A stretch of 64,000 nt of DNA from Bacteroidales bacterium. GTDB lineage: Bacteria; Bacteroidota; Bacteroidia; Bacteroidales; WCHB1-69. The notes under the pieces are model-generated. The model was given only the letters and a program-made list of their open reading frames with translations. It was not told where the DNA came from and made no database searches. The translations under genes and the position numbers were made by a program. Numbering within the stretch: the stretch's first letter is position 1; every line of letters begins with the position of its first letter. Shown piece after piece: positions 20,601 to 32,600 of this stretch. Where the stretch lies: NCBI GenBank assembly GCA_016288655.1, contig JAEEKX010000034.1, positions 31,845 to 95,844 on the forward strand, written 5' to 3'.

Positions 20601-23600
20601 GGTACGGATCGCTGAACTCGATGGTCGCATCCGGAGCGGTGGCCTCAGTGAAAGTATGGTCATGATAGGTGAACGGCAACTGGCTTTCGCAGATGGTGGT
20701 GTCGATGGTGAGCAGTGTGGGGACCACCTCGTAGTGCATCACTACGGAATCGACCGCCAACTCGCCGGCCAGCGTAGTGGCGCCGCCGCCGCCCACAAGG
20801 CCTTCGCCGCTGTTGTATGTCAGCATGTAGTCCTCGCCGCCTTCGCGCTCGCGCAAGAAGAACTTGATCTTGTACTCGCCCGGCACGTTCCACTGAGCCG
20901 TCAGGTGGTTCGTGGTGGAAGTGAGGAAGTCGAGGTACCAGTACGTGTATCTGTAATAGACCACGCGGAAGGTATTGGTCGGGATACTGCCCGCACCCGT
21001 CAGCAGATTTCGTCCAACATTCTGCTGGATGTCGGCATAATAGGTTGAGAAATAGACCGAACCGTAGTCCGAAACATCACTGATAACCTCGCCATTGCGG
21101 GTGATTTCATAGTCGATGCACACCTTGCGGTTGCTGAGGCCGGAGCCATTGACATTCATGCTGAAAATGGCCGTATCGCCCAGATTGTCGGCAAACTGGG
21201 TCGTGTCGATGTCAATGCCGACGGGCACCTCGACGATGTTCAGATGGATGATGCTGTCGCAGCCGCTGGCACTTGGCAACACAATGTCGTAGTTGCCGGC
21301 CTGGTCGAAGACATTGTCATCGTCAAACGCATAGGGCAGTTGCATCGGAGCCACATTCACCTCAATGGTGGTATCGGACGGCTCGTTGATGGTGAGGTTC
21401 AACTCATAGACCGCCGGGCAGTTCTCATACGTGCTGTTGTACGTATAGTTGCCGGAAGTCGTGTAGGTCTGACCGTCGATCCAAGTGTAGGAGCCGCAGG
21501 CCGTGACGTTGTCGGTGAGGTGGAAGTCGCCCGTGCCGATGCTCAGGTGCATCGTCACCACGCTGTCGCAGCCGTTGGCGGCCGGCAGGGTGGCCTCGTA
21601 GTCGCCAGCACTGTAGTACTCCTGGTTGTTCCAAACATAACTGCTCACGCAGTTGCCCAGTTCAACGCTGAACTCATGATAAACCGTAGGCGTGATCTCC
21701 ACGTTGACCGGATACATCTGATAGGATCCTTCGTTGCCGTTGAACACTTCGTAGTATCCGCTTTCGGTAAATTCGACATCGTACAGGTATTGCGGCAGTT
21801 CGCTTTCGCAGAATTGGAGGTTCTGCACAGGCATCGTGTCAACGGGACCGACATGGAAGTTGATAAAGACGGTGTCGGAGAGCACCGAGTCGGTCTGCCA
21901 GGAGCCGGCGCCGCCGAGCACCCGTCCGTACTCGTCCACATACGCATAGTCCATGCCGCTGGCGCTCGCCTTGCGGAGCACCACGAGTTGGAGTCGGTAC
22001 TCGCCCGGTTCGTTCCACATGGCAGTCACCGTGTTATCGACGCTGCACATGTAGTCGGCGTAGAAGTAATCGTAGTTGTAATTGTACATGTTGTAGGTGT
22101 TGCCCGGCAGTTCGCCCGTGCCATTCCACAGCATGGCGCCGAAGTTGTCGTCGGCAACCGGCGAGTATGTGCTCATGCTCACTTGTCCGTAGTCCTCCAC
22201 CCGTTCGATAAGCGTATCGTCCTTGTAAAGTTGATAGGCGATGGCCAACTTGGCGCCCGGGAAGTCACAATCCTTGCGGACATTGAATGCAGCCGTGGCC
22301 GTCTGTCCCACGGGCACGACGACATCCGTGACAGGCACATCCAGGAACGGCTCGTTGGAGATGTTGAACTCAAGGGTATAGATGATGCTGTCGCACTGGT
22401 GGTTGTCGATGTCGCTGAAGGAAGAGACGCACGGCACAATCACCTCACGGGTGATGGTGGTGTCCTTCATCGTGGGTCCACCCAGACGCTCGCCCGTCAC
22501 CGGCCATACGTACTCAGGACTATAGTTGCAGTAGTGGATGCGGGTGGCACGTTCGATCGGATACGTCACCGTGAGCGTCAGGTTGACGATGCTGTCGCAA
22601 CCGTCGGCGGTGGTGTAGTGATAACTATAGTTGCCCGACTGCGTGCATACCTCGTCGGGGTGGTTGACGGCATCGAAGACGTAGTCAAGGTCGGAAGCGC
22701 AGATGTGCACTGCCGTATCCTTGGAGTAGAGGAACACCTGCAACGTGGCCTCCACCGTAGCGGCGCAGCCATGTTCGCTTTCGGTGGCCGTGACCGTGTA
22801 GATACGCTGTCCCGGTGCCGCGGGAGTGGCATGCACCGTGGCGCCGGTGGTGGCGTCGAGTTCCTCACTGGCCTCCCACGCAAAGGTGGCGCCGGCAATG
22901 TCACTGTGGGCAACCAACTCGTAGGTCGGACCCAAGCAGACCATATCGACTTCGGGCGTCACGGTCAGATGGTGGGAAGGATAGACGGCAATCCGCACGG
23001 CGTTGCTGTAGGCGACACCGCAGGCGTTGGTGTCGGCATGGCGCAGCCACTGGCCATTCCACAAGTCGGCATCAATGCCGTTCTCAACATCCACCTCCAC
23101 CAGATCGTCCGCCTGAGAGAAAGCGCTGTCGGCGCTCAAGTACCAGCCGGAGCCGGTCACAGGTTCGCCATTTTCGGAGAGCACCGTCGGCACGTCGAGA
23201 TTGAAATCGTCACCGGAGCAATAAGTATCGCTCGGTGCAAGCAACTCGCTCACCGTCGGCACATCGTTCACCAGCAACTGCACGCTGTTGGTCGTCATGG
23301 AACCGCATTCATTACCAATGTAATAACGGATGAAGGCGAGGTTCATGCCATAGTCGATGATAGTGTCGGCCGGGAAGCGGGTGTACAAATTGGATCCGTA
23401 AGCCATCGTATATTCCCAACCCTGGGTGATGGTGCCGCCGAACTCATGGGTGACCGGAGGCAGGATCGCCAACGGCTGGCCCGCACAAACAGCTCCGTCA
23501 AGGGCGGTGATGTCCTCGGCCGTCGGGGCCTGCATGAAGAGCATCTGAATGGTATCCGAATAGACCTCTCCACAGCCGTTGCTGGCGAAGTACCACGCCT

Positions 23601-26600
23601 TTACCTCAGGACCATAGTTGAACTCACGGTCGGCGGAGAAATCCACCTCAACGCCATCCACCATGACCTTCCAACCTTCAGAGACATCAGAACCACTGTT
23701 GTTGTGATAGTTGACGGTCGGCTGATAGGTATCCCACGGGAACACACCCGACCCGCAGATGGGATCCGGTTGAGGAATCTCCGAAATCTCCGGCAGACTA
23801 TCCACCTTGAGTTGGAGAACGTTGCTGTAGCCCGTCACGCAATCCGTGGTGACGAAGTAGCGGAGATACCAGTCATTGTACGACATCATAACAGGGTCGG
23901 TAACCGTGAAGTCCTCGTAGTTGACGCCGTCTTCCGAAATCTGCCATCCCTGAGCATCGACGGTCACGCCGAGCGCGTCAAGGAAGGTGACAAAATGCGG
24001 GGTGTCGATATTCAAGGCACTGCCGGCGCAGATGTGCTCCGGCGCCGCGATCTCATCAATAACGGGAGCGTCAAGCACATAGACGGTCTTGTCCACGCAC
24101 TCTGTAGTCCCGCACACCTCGGAATCAAACCGCACATAGTAGGTGGTCGTCTGCGTGGGCGTTACCGTAATCTGATAATCGCCCTCGCCGGAGAAGAGCA
24201 GCGTTCCGTCATCGCAACTGCTGCTACGCCATTCATACACGGCATCAGTACCCTGCGTACCTCCTTCAGCCGTCAACTCAACCGACTGTCCATTACAGAC
24301 GTAGTCGTCACTCTGGATGCTCATACCCTCAATGGAAGAGGGAGCGTTGATATAGACCTCCACATAATAACTATCCTGTGAGACACATCCGAACTGGGTT
24401 TCCCCGTAGAGCGTGTAGTGGATGTCGCCCAGGAAGTGGAAGTTGCCATGCGTAGAAGAGAAAGCATTGTCGCCGGAGGCGGTTCCGTAGCCGGCATGGA
24501 TCGAGAGCGCACTGGTGCTGTACTGGTTGAGCAGCTGGCCGGGAACGATACCCGCGGTATTGTTGGATTGAGAACCGTAAAGTCGGTAATACAAGTCATT
24601 ACCACTGAGGATGTAGAAAGTGAAGGTCTCTCCGGCATGGATGTTCACGGGAGCGTTCAAAGGCACGGTGCACAGTTCGCGCGGCACCATGTCGAATTCG
24701 CCCTGACCGATCAGGTTCCAACCCTGCTGGTGCGTCGCCGTAGCCATACAACTGCCCCGACGATAATAGACCTGCGCATTGGCGTTTCCTCCATATCTCG
24801 GATAGAAACTCAACGAGTCGATGGTCATGTCGGCATTGGCCGTCACATCGACGAAGACGCCGTACCCCGTGTGGTTGCCGGACAAGCCCGTAGCGAGTTC
24901 AAAGGAACCGGACAGAGAGACCAGGTCGGTGGCCGCGTATGCGTAATAAACTGCATAATCGGCCGTTCCGTACTCCTCGGCGGGTACAGAGAAGATGTCA
25001 AGACTTTCGCTGGCACCGAGGAACTCGTTGTCTTCATTATACCAGATCAGCATGGGCTGTTCTTCTTCAAAATCACCTTCGGAGACAAAGGTCTCACCCG
25101 TCAGAAGAATATCCTGACCAGAGCAGAAGACATCCGTCCATTCCATGTCCTCATTCACAGACCATGCATCGGGAAAATCGATGGGCTGCGGCAGCACCTG
25201 CACCTGTCCGACGGAAGACTCGCACTGGTACTGTTCGGGGTAGTAGTAGTGGATGAGAACGTAGCCGTTCTTTGTATCGACCGGTTTCGCGGGCAGGGTA
25301 GGATCGTTGCCGGAAATCATGGTCGTGTTGATCAGTTGACGGGAGGCATCGACAGCATAGGATGCCGGGGCATAGCCGTTGGTCTCGGACTCACTGGTCC
25401 AGACGAAGCCGCTGCCGCCGCCGCCACCGGCGAAGAGGTTGGCACCCGCGCCGGACGCGCCGCCGTACCAGCCGCCGCCGCCACCACCGCCGTTCGTGGC
25501 GATGGCCGTGTTGGCCGTTCCGAAAGCGCCGATGAGGTTGTCTCCTGCTTCGTTGAAGCCGGCAGCGACCTGCGAGGCGCCGTTACCACCCTGATCAGCC
25601 GCGCTGACGCCATTGCCGCCGTTGCCGCCGGACAAGCCGCCGCCATAGCCGCCGAGCACATGGCGACTGCTGGTGGTAAAGCCGCTGCCACCGCCGCCGC
25701 CAGCCACAATCAGACGGCTGTTGTAGTGTTCGTTGCTGTTGGCCTCGGCGTTGACGAGCGCGACGTCGGTCGCACCGCCGCCGCCACCGCCGGCAGAAGC
25801 GCTGGCAGTGCCGCCACCGTTGTAGCCGCCGATAGAGCCCACACCACGTCCGCCAACATAGATGTAGAGTTGCGAAAGACCATCCACATTGTTGAGCGTG
25901 CCCACGGTGTAACCGCCACGGCCGCCCGCGGTGTCAGGCACGTTGCCACCTGTAATCGCTCTCGTGCCGCCGTCGGCGCCCCAGACCTCAAAGGTGAGTC
26001 TGCTGACTCCGTCCGGAATATCAAAGACCTGAACGTCGTTCGTGTAGGCGAATCCCTGCTCGCCCTCTTGCGCGGAGGCCAGCAGACCACGGAAAGCTTT
26101 CACATAATAGGTGACCGTATCGGTGTTGGACGCACCGTCGAGGTCATAGGTGGAGCCACGGTTCACCTCGTTGTGGCATGTAGGATCGGAATACCAAACA
26201 TAGGTGAGCGATGCGTTGGGATTGTTGACGGAAAGGGTGACGGGCGTTCCGCAAACCATCTCTTGGTCGGTCAGTTCCGGAGCCGCAAGCGGCTGTACCG
26301 TCACCGTCACCGGCGTTGCCTCGGTAAGACAGAGGGTGTCGAAGTTGGGGCGCAGGTAGGAGATGATGGCCACGCCGTTGCCCGCACGACCGTAGGTATA
26401 GCCGCCGGTGGGACTGGGCATGCGTTCGTCGCCAGCGATGAGGGAGGTATGGGTGAGGGAAGAGCCGACATAGCCGGATCCGCCGCCGCCCGCGCCGGAT
26501 TGGTCGGCAGAGGCGCCGCCGCCGCCGCCATAGTAACCGCCGCCGCCACCAGAGCCGCCGCTACCGCCGTTGCCGCCGGAGCCGCCCTGGCCACTGGTCG

Positions 26601-29600
26601 TGCCAGGCATGCCGTTGGCCGTGCCGTTGTAACCGCCGGCACCGGCAGAAGAGCTCGTGGCTCCCCTACCGTAACGGTTGGCGATGGTAGAAGTTCCGTT
26701 GACGCCAGACAGGCCGCCGCCGGCACCGCCGGTGATGGTGGATGCTGTGTTGGCATACGCCGCGCCGCCGCCGCCACCCGCGACCAACAAGCGGTCTTCC
26801 AGCATATTGCTGCCCAGACGGATGTCAGTGGCACCGCCACCGCCCGCACCGGGATAGTAGTTCACACTCGCCGTGCTGGCACTGCCGCCGTAACCGCCGC
26901 CGTTGAAACCGCCGGCAGCGGCCGTGCCGACATGACCGTTCACGCCGTTTTCTCCCTGACCGCCCACATTCACGTAGAGCGTCTCGCCACCCTCAACGGC
27001 CAAAGTACCGGCTGCATAGCCGCCCTTGCCGCCATATTGGATGGTGGAGAGGTTGGAACCGTACTGGACGCTACCACCCTGAGCGCCCCATGCCTGCAAC
27101 GCGACTTCGCTCACAGCCATCGGGACAACGAACTCAAAGGTGTTTCCATTATAAGTAATGACAGAATCCACCAACTCGGTGCCGGGGACTTGGCTCAAGC
27201 CAAAGGAGCGGACATAGAAGGTGGTCGTGGTCCCCATGTTGGGAGCATCCCAGGTCGCACCCGTATGTACCAGTTGCGTACACTCCGGATCGGCATACCA
27301 GTTATAGTTGAGACCATTGACGGCATTGGAGACTTCCAAGTGCGCCGTCATGCCACAGTCCACCGTGACATCCTCGACCTGGACAGGTTCGGGTTCGCTG
27401 GTGGTGATGGTGATGGATGCGGCCTCGGAGATGCAGGGAGATTCGACCATGCCGATGGGGATGATGCGGGCGTAGCCGTTGCCGGGATGGCCAACCTCCG
27501 TATTGCCATCGGGAGCGGGCATGCTCAGGTTGCCGGCGATAGTCTGGGCTTCAGTCAAGCCATCTATGTAGCCGGAACCGCCGCTGCCGGCATTGCCGGC
27601 AGCGCCACCGTACCAGCCGCCACCGCCGCCACAAACGGTTGAACCGCTCGTCTGCGATGATCCTTGTCCAAATGACGCATTGTTATTGTACGAGTCTGTG
27701 CCAGGTCCCGACTGGGTACCGCCCGTGCGTTCTCCGTTAACACCAGACAGACCGCCACCGGCACCTGCGGTGTACGAGTTGCCATCATAATACAAGTTGC
27801 CTCCACCACCGCCAGCCACAATCTTCACGGCCGAACGATTAGAGGAGAGTGTGCTCAACAGGCCGGAAGCAGTGGCAATATGCGTAGCACCGCCACCAGC
27901 ACCTCTCACACCATTATCTCCATGATATCCGGCACCTCCGCCATTGTAGCCCCCTGTGGAAGAACCCGACAAGGAAGCCGACGATGAGGAACCGCCGCCC
28001 TGTCCTCCGACATGGACATACAAAATCTGACCGGGTTCGACCTCCAGCGTACCATTGGAGTAGCCACCACGGCCACCCATGTTGCTCGGGCCGCCTTGAC
28101 CACCCTGCGCGCCCCAGACTTCCAGACGCACTTGATGGATGCCGTTCGGAATCTCATAAGTCTGTTCCGAACCCGTATAGCTGAACTCCACAGGCACGAC
28201 CGCAGCCGCCTGCGGAACACTTCTCACATAGTAAGTGGTGTTGCCACCAACCATCGTCGTGTAGGTGGCACCCTCGTGCATCACCGCACCGAAAGCGGGA
28301 TCCGTGCTCCATTGATAGATCAACTGGTCATCGGGATTCTCCACCGACAGCGTGACCTGCGTACCACAGATGACATTGTCGTTGGAGGCCGTCACCGTCG
28401 GAGCCACATCGGGGTTGATGTGTACCGTCACCGGCAACACGACAGACGGGCAGCCCGAAGCGATACGGATTTGTCCGGAGATGCGGGCATAGCCGCTGCC
28501 GGTGCGACCGGTCACCGTACTGCCCGTGGGCGACGGCATGCTCTGGTTGCCGGCCAACAGCGAAGTATTGGTCAGAAAATGGTCGCTCGCAAAGTGATAG
28601 CCCGACGGATGATAGGAGTCGGCAGTGTTGACATAGCCGCTGCCGCCGCCGCACATCTCACGGTAGTAAGAGTAACTGTCGGTATAATTCTGATAAGAGC
28701 CGCCGCCGTACCAGCCGCCGCCGCCACCGGCAGGACAATATCTGTAATTGGATACAGAAACGGAGTTTGCTCCTTGTCCGAAACTACCGCTGGAACCGGC
28801 TGCAGACTGCGTACCGTAATAGCTGGAGGAGTATCCGGCCCCCGTAGTACCACCACCGGCCCAGCCGACATTGCTGTTGGAAGCGCCAGAGCCGCCACCG
28901 GCTACGATGATACGATCGTACAAGGAGGTCCCGTTCAAACGGATATCGGTTGCGCCGCCACCGCCTTGCGCGTATGTATAGGTTCCCGACCATGACGTCA
29001 TGCGGCCATTGCCGCCGCCATTGTATCCGCCAGGAATGGTATAACCCGCATTATTGGTTGTATAACTGCTCGGCTGACCGCCGACATAGACATGCAACAC
29101 GTCGCCAGGAGTCACGGCCAACGTTCCGGCCGCATAACCACCCTTGCCACCTTGGTAAGTGGAAGAGTAGTTGCCACCCTGGGCGCCCCAAACCTGTAAG
29201 GTGAGTTCCGAAACTCCATCCGGCACCGTATAGGTGTAACTGCCGGATGAGCTGTAGTTCATCTCAATATCCTGCATAATCTCTTCATAAGCCTGCACAT
29301 AATAGGTTGTCTCCTCGGTAATATCGGGTGTGGTCAACGTGGTGCCCACATGGATGAGGTCCGTACACTGGGCATCCGAGAACCAGCAGTACTGGAGAGT
29401 CGGATTCGGATCCTGCACCGACAACGTGGTGTGGGTGCCGCAAGAGACGTATGCGTCGGCGATGACAGGCTGAGGCAGAGCGGCGACAACCGTCAAGACG
29501 CTGCTGTTCTGAGAAGCAGTCCACGTGTTGTCGCAGCCGTTCTGGAATTCACGGGTGAAGACGTGCTGTCCCGGCGTGAGCGACGCCAGCACGCTGCCCG

Positions 29601-32600
29601 GCAATTCGAACGAGGGAACATCGGAATCATCCAACACTGTGCCGTCCACCAACCAACGATAGCTCGAATAACCGCCTGAAACGCCATCAACCAAGGTGCT
29701 GAAGACGACCGGCTGCGTCTCGGAAGCACATACAGTATGCGCAGTGGTCGCGATGGAACCGGCATTGAAAATCGGCTCCGTAACGATATGCGAACCCGTG
29801 GCGGAACATCCATGAGCGGAGGTCCCGGTGACCAGATAGGTGCCGACGGCATCCACGGTGATAGTAGAACCGTTTTCACCCGTACTCCACTCGTAGGACT
29901 CCGCGCCGGAAGCTGTGAGGTCGACGCTGCCACCCGCGCAGAGTGCCTCCGGCGAAGAGGTGATCTCCACATCGGGATTCACATGCACGTCGTAGGAGAG
30001 CACCGCATCGCAGTTGTAACCGGGCGCGGAAACCGTGACCGTATAGGTCTGATCCTCCGTCGGATTCACCGTGATGGACTCCGTCTCATCACCCGTGTTC
30101 CAGGAATAGGAGTACTGACCGCGCGGCTCGAACGCATAGACCGTGCCGGAGGTGAGGTACGATGCACCCACCCCTGTGATGTTGTCATTGCCCGTAACGG
30201 TGGAGGTCGTTGCCGTGCCAGCACCGGTGGGAGTGACACTTATGAAGGAGAACTGCCCATCGACATTGCTGTTGATGCCGATGGATGCACTGGATCCGAT
30301 AGAAGAGCTGAAGCCACTGCCGTACCAGAACTCGATCTTGTTGCTGCCTTCATATAATTTGACTTGATAGTAGAACGGATAACCACTGTAACTCAATTGA
30401 TATCCATAATGCTGGAACGTAAATACCCTGTTGGGCGCGGTTCCCGTGGTCTGATACTTGACCGTAGTGCCATACAAATCGTCCCAGAAAGGAGCCAATA
30501 TGTTGTAGTAACTGCCACTGGCAAGTTGATTGTAATGGTAAGCGCTGGTACCACCCAACTGGAGGAAACCATTGCTGCTTCCCTGTGTGATGGTGGTGTA
30601 ATCCGTACCGCAGTAATTGAACGTGAATCCAATCGGAATGTTCGCAGGGTAACTGTCGTCGGAACCAGAGATGCAGGTGGTGCCGCCAGAAAGGGTCTGG
30701 AAAGTCTCATGGCGGACACTGAAGTCGTAATTGTCTGCGCCCGTGGCATTCGAGGAGGCACCCTCCACCTGGAGGGTGAAGTCGGCGCCGTTCTCAAGGC
30801 AGAAGGCCTCGTCGGAAACGCTCAACGTCACTTCGGGAGAGGCGACATGGATGGTCACCTCATCGGTGATGGTGCACCCCTCGTTGGAGGCGGTGAGCGT
30901 ATAGGTCGTGGTCACGCCTGGGCTCACGTAGTAGTGGCCGTCGCGCTCATAAACGCCTTCGCTGAAGGAGTGGGTCAGCACGTCGCCGGAGAGTTGTACC
31001 GAGAGTTCGATCTCCTCCTGGTTACAGGCCTCGTTGGAGGATGCCGTCAGCTCGGCAGTCGGGACCGGGTAGGGATTCACCTGGACGGGGATGATGTCGG
31101 TGCCGCAGGTGCTATTGTTGACAGATTGTAGGATTGTGATGCGGGCGAAGCCGTTGCCGGCATGACCGGTTTCGGTACCGCCGTTGGGGGCGGGCATGCT
31201 GAGGTTGCCCGCCACGAGTTCGCTGCCAGTGACGGCTGTGCCGGCATGTCCGGAGCCGCCGCCACCGCTATAGCAACTGGTGCTGTTGCCGCCACGGCCA
31301 CCGCCGCCGCCATACCAGCCGCCGCCACCACCGGCACCGCCGGTGTAACTACCCGACAGGTTGCCGCCACGGCCGCCCTGGCCGAATGTGCCCGCCAAAC
31401 CGTCGTTGGTGCCATACGATGAACCAGCACCACCAGCCGACTGGGTGCCACCCTTACCATAGTAGGAAGAACTGCTGTAGGGCGAACCGCCAACGAGACC
31501 GCCGCCGTAGCCGCCGGGATAACTGCTCGCGTATCCGCTGCCCGCGCCGCCACCGGCCACCAACAGGACATCGCCCTGATGGCCCGACAACGACGAAAGC
31601 ACACCGGAACGGGTGGCGATATGCGTGGCGCCACCACCGGCACCACCTTGATAATAGTAACCGGAATATCCGTGGTATCCACTGTTGCCGCCACCGTTGT
31701 AGCCGCCTTGACGAGCCGCATACGTGCTGCTCTGATTCAACGCAGGCGCTCCCTGCCCGCCAACGTTGACATACAACGCAGTGAGGTTGGAGACGTCGAT
31801 GGTGCCTGCCGCATATCCACCCTTGCCGCCAGCATAACTGGTAGTGGAACTATTGCGGCCTTCTCCACCTTGGGCACCCCAAACCTCCAAACGGACGGAA
31901 GTGACACCCGCAGGGATCTCATACACCTGCTCTGAACCAGTGTATTCAAAGTCGGTGACAGGTGAGGAGATAATCATGCCCTGTACATAGTAGGTCGTGG
32001 GACCACTCACCGTGGGGGTGAAAGTGATGGCCGTGTCAAGCGGATTGGAACCGTCGGCATTGGCACTCCACACATAACTGTACCCGGGAATCGGGTTGGT
32101 TACCGTCAACGATGAAGGAATGCCCTCACACGAAGAGACTTCCACCACCGGGTTCTCCGGATCGAGCTTATGGACGGCCACAGGGATGATCTCCGAAGGG
32201 CACCCCAACAGCACGCGGCGCGTCACCTCGATGGTCGCATAGCCGTTGCCGCTGCGGGAGCCAGAAGTCATGGAAGTATTAGTAAGCATCGGGCTAAGAT
32301 AGCCAGAACCGCCGCCGGCACTGTAGCAACTGGTGCTGCTGCCGCCGCGGCCGCCGCCACCGCCGTACCAACCGCCGCCGCCACCGGCACCGCCGGTGTA
32401 ACTACCCGACAGGTTGCCGCCACGGCCGCCCTGGCCGAATGAACCCGCCAGACCGTCGTTGGTGCCATACGATGAACCGGCGCCACCAGCCGACTGGGTG
32501 CCGCCCTTACCATAGAAATTGCTGGTGTACGGAGTGCCGCCATTGGCACCACCGCCGGCACCACCACCATAACTGGTGGAATAGCCGCCATGACCACCGC

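Noticed and set aside
18046-27642. Three very long plus-strand ORFs (1000, 1045 and 1074 aa) antisense to the giant gene
   Set aside because: All three are in exact codon register with the sense frame (18046, 21244 and 24418 each differ from 17695 by a multiple of 3). In that register antisense stops arise only from sense TTA, CTA and TCA codons, which this GC-rich genome appears to avoid. Their translations lack signal peptides, domains or RBS context.
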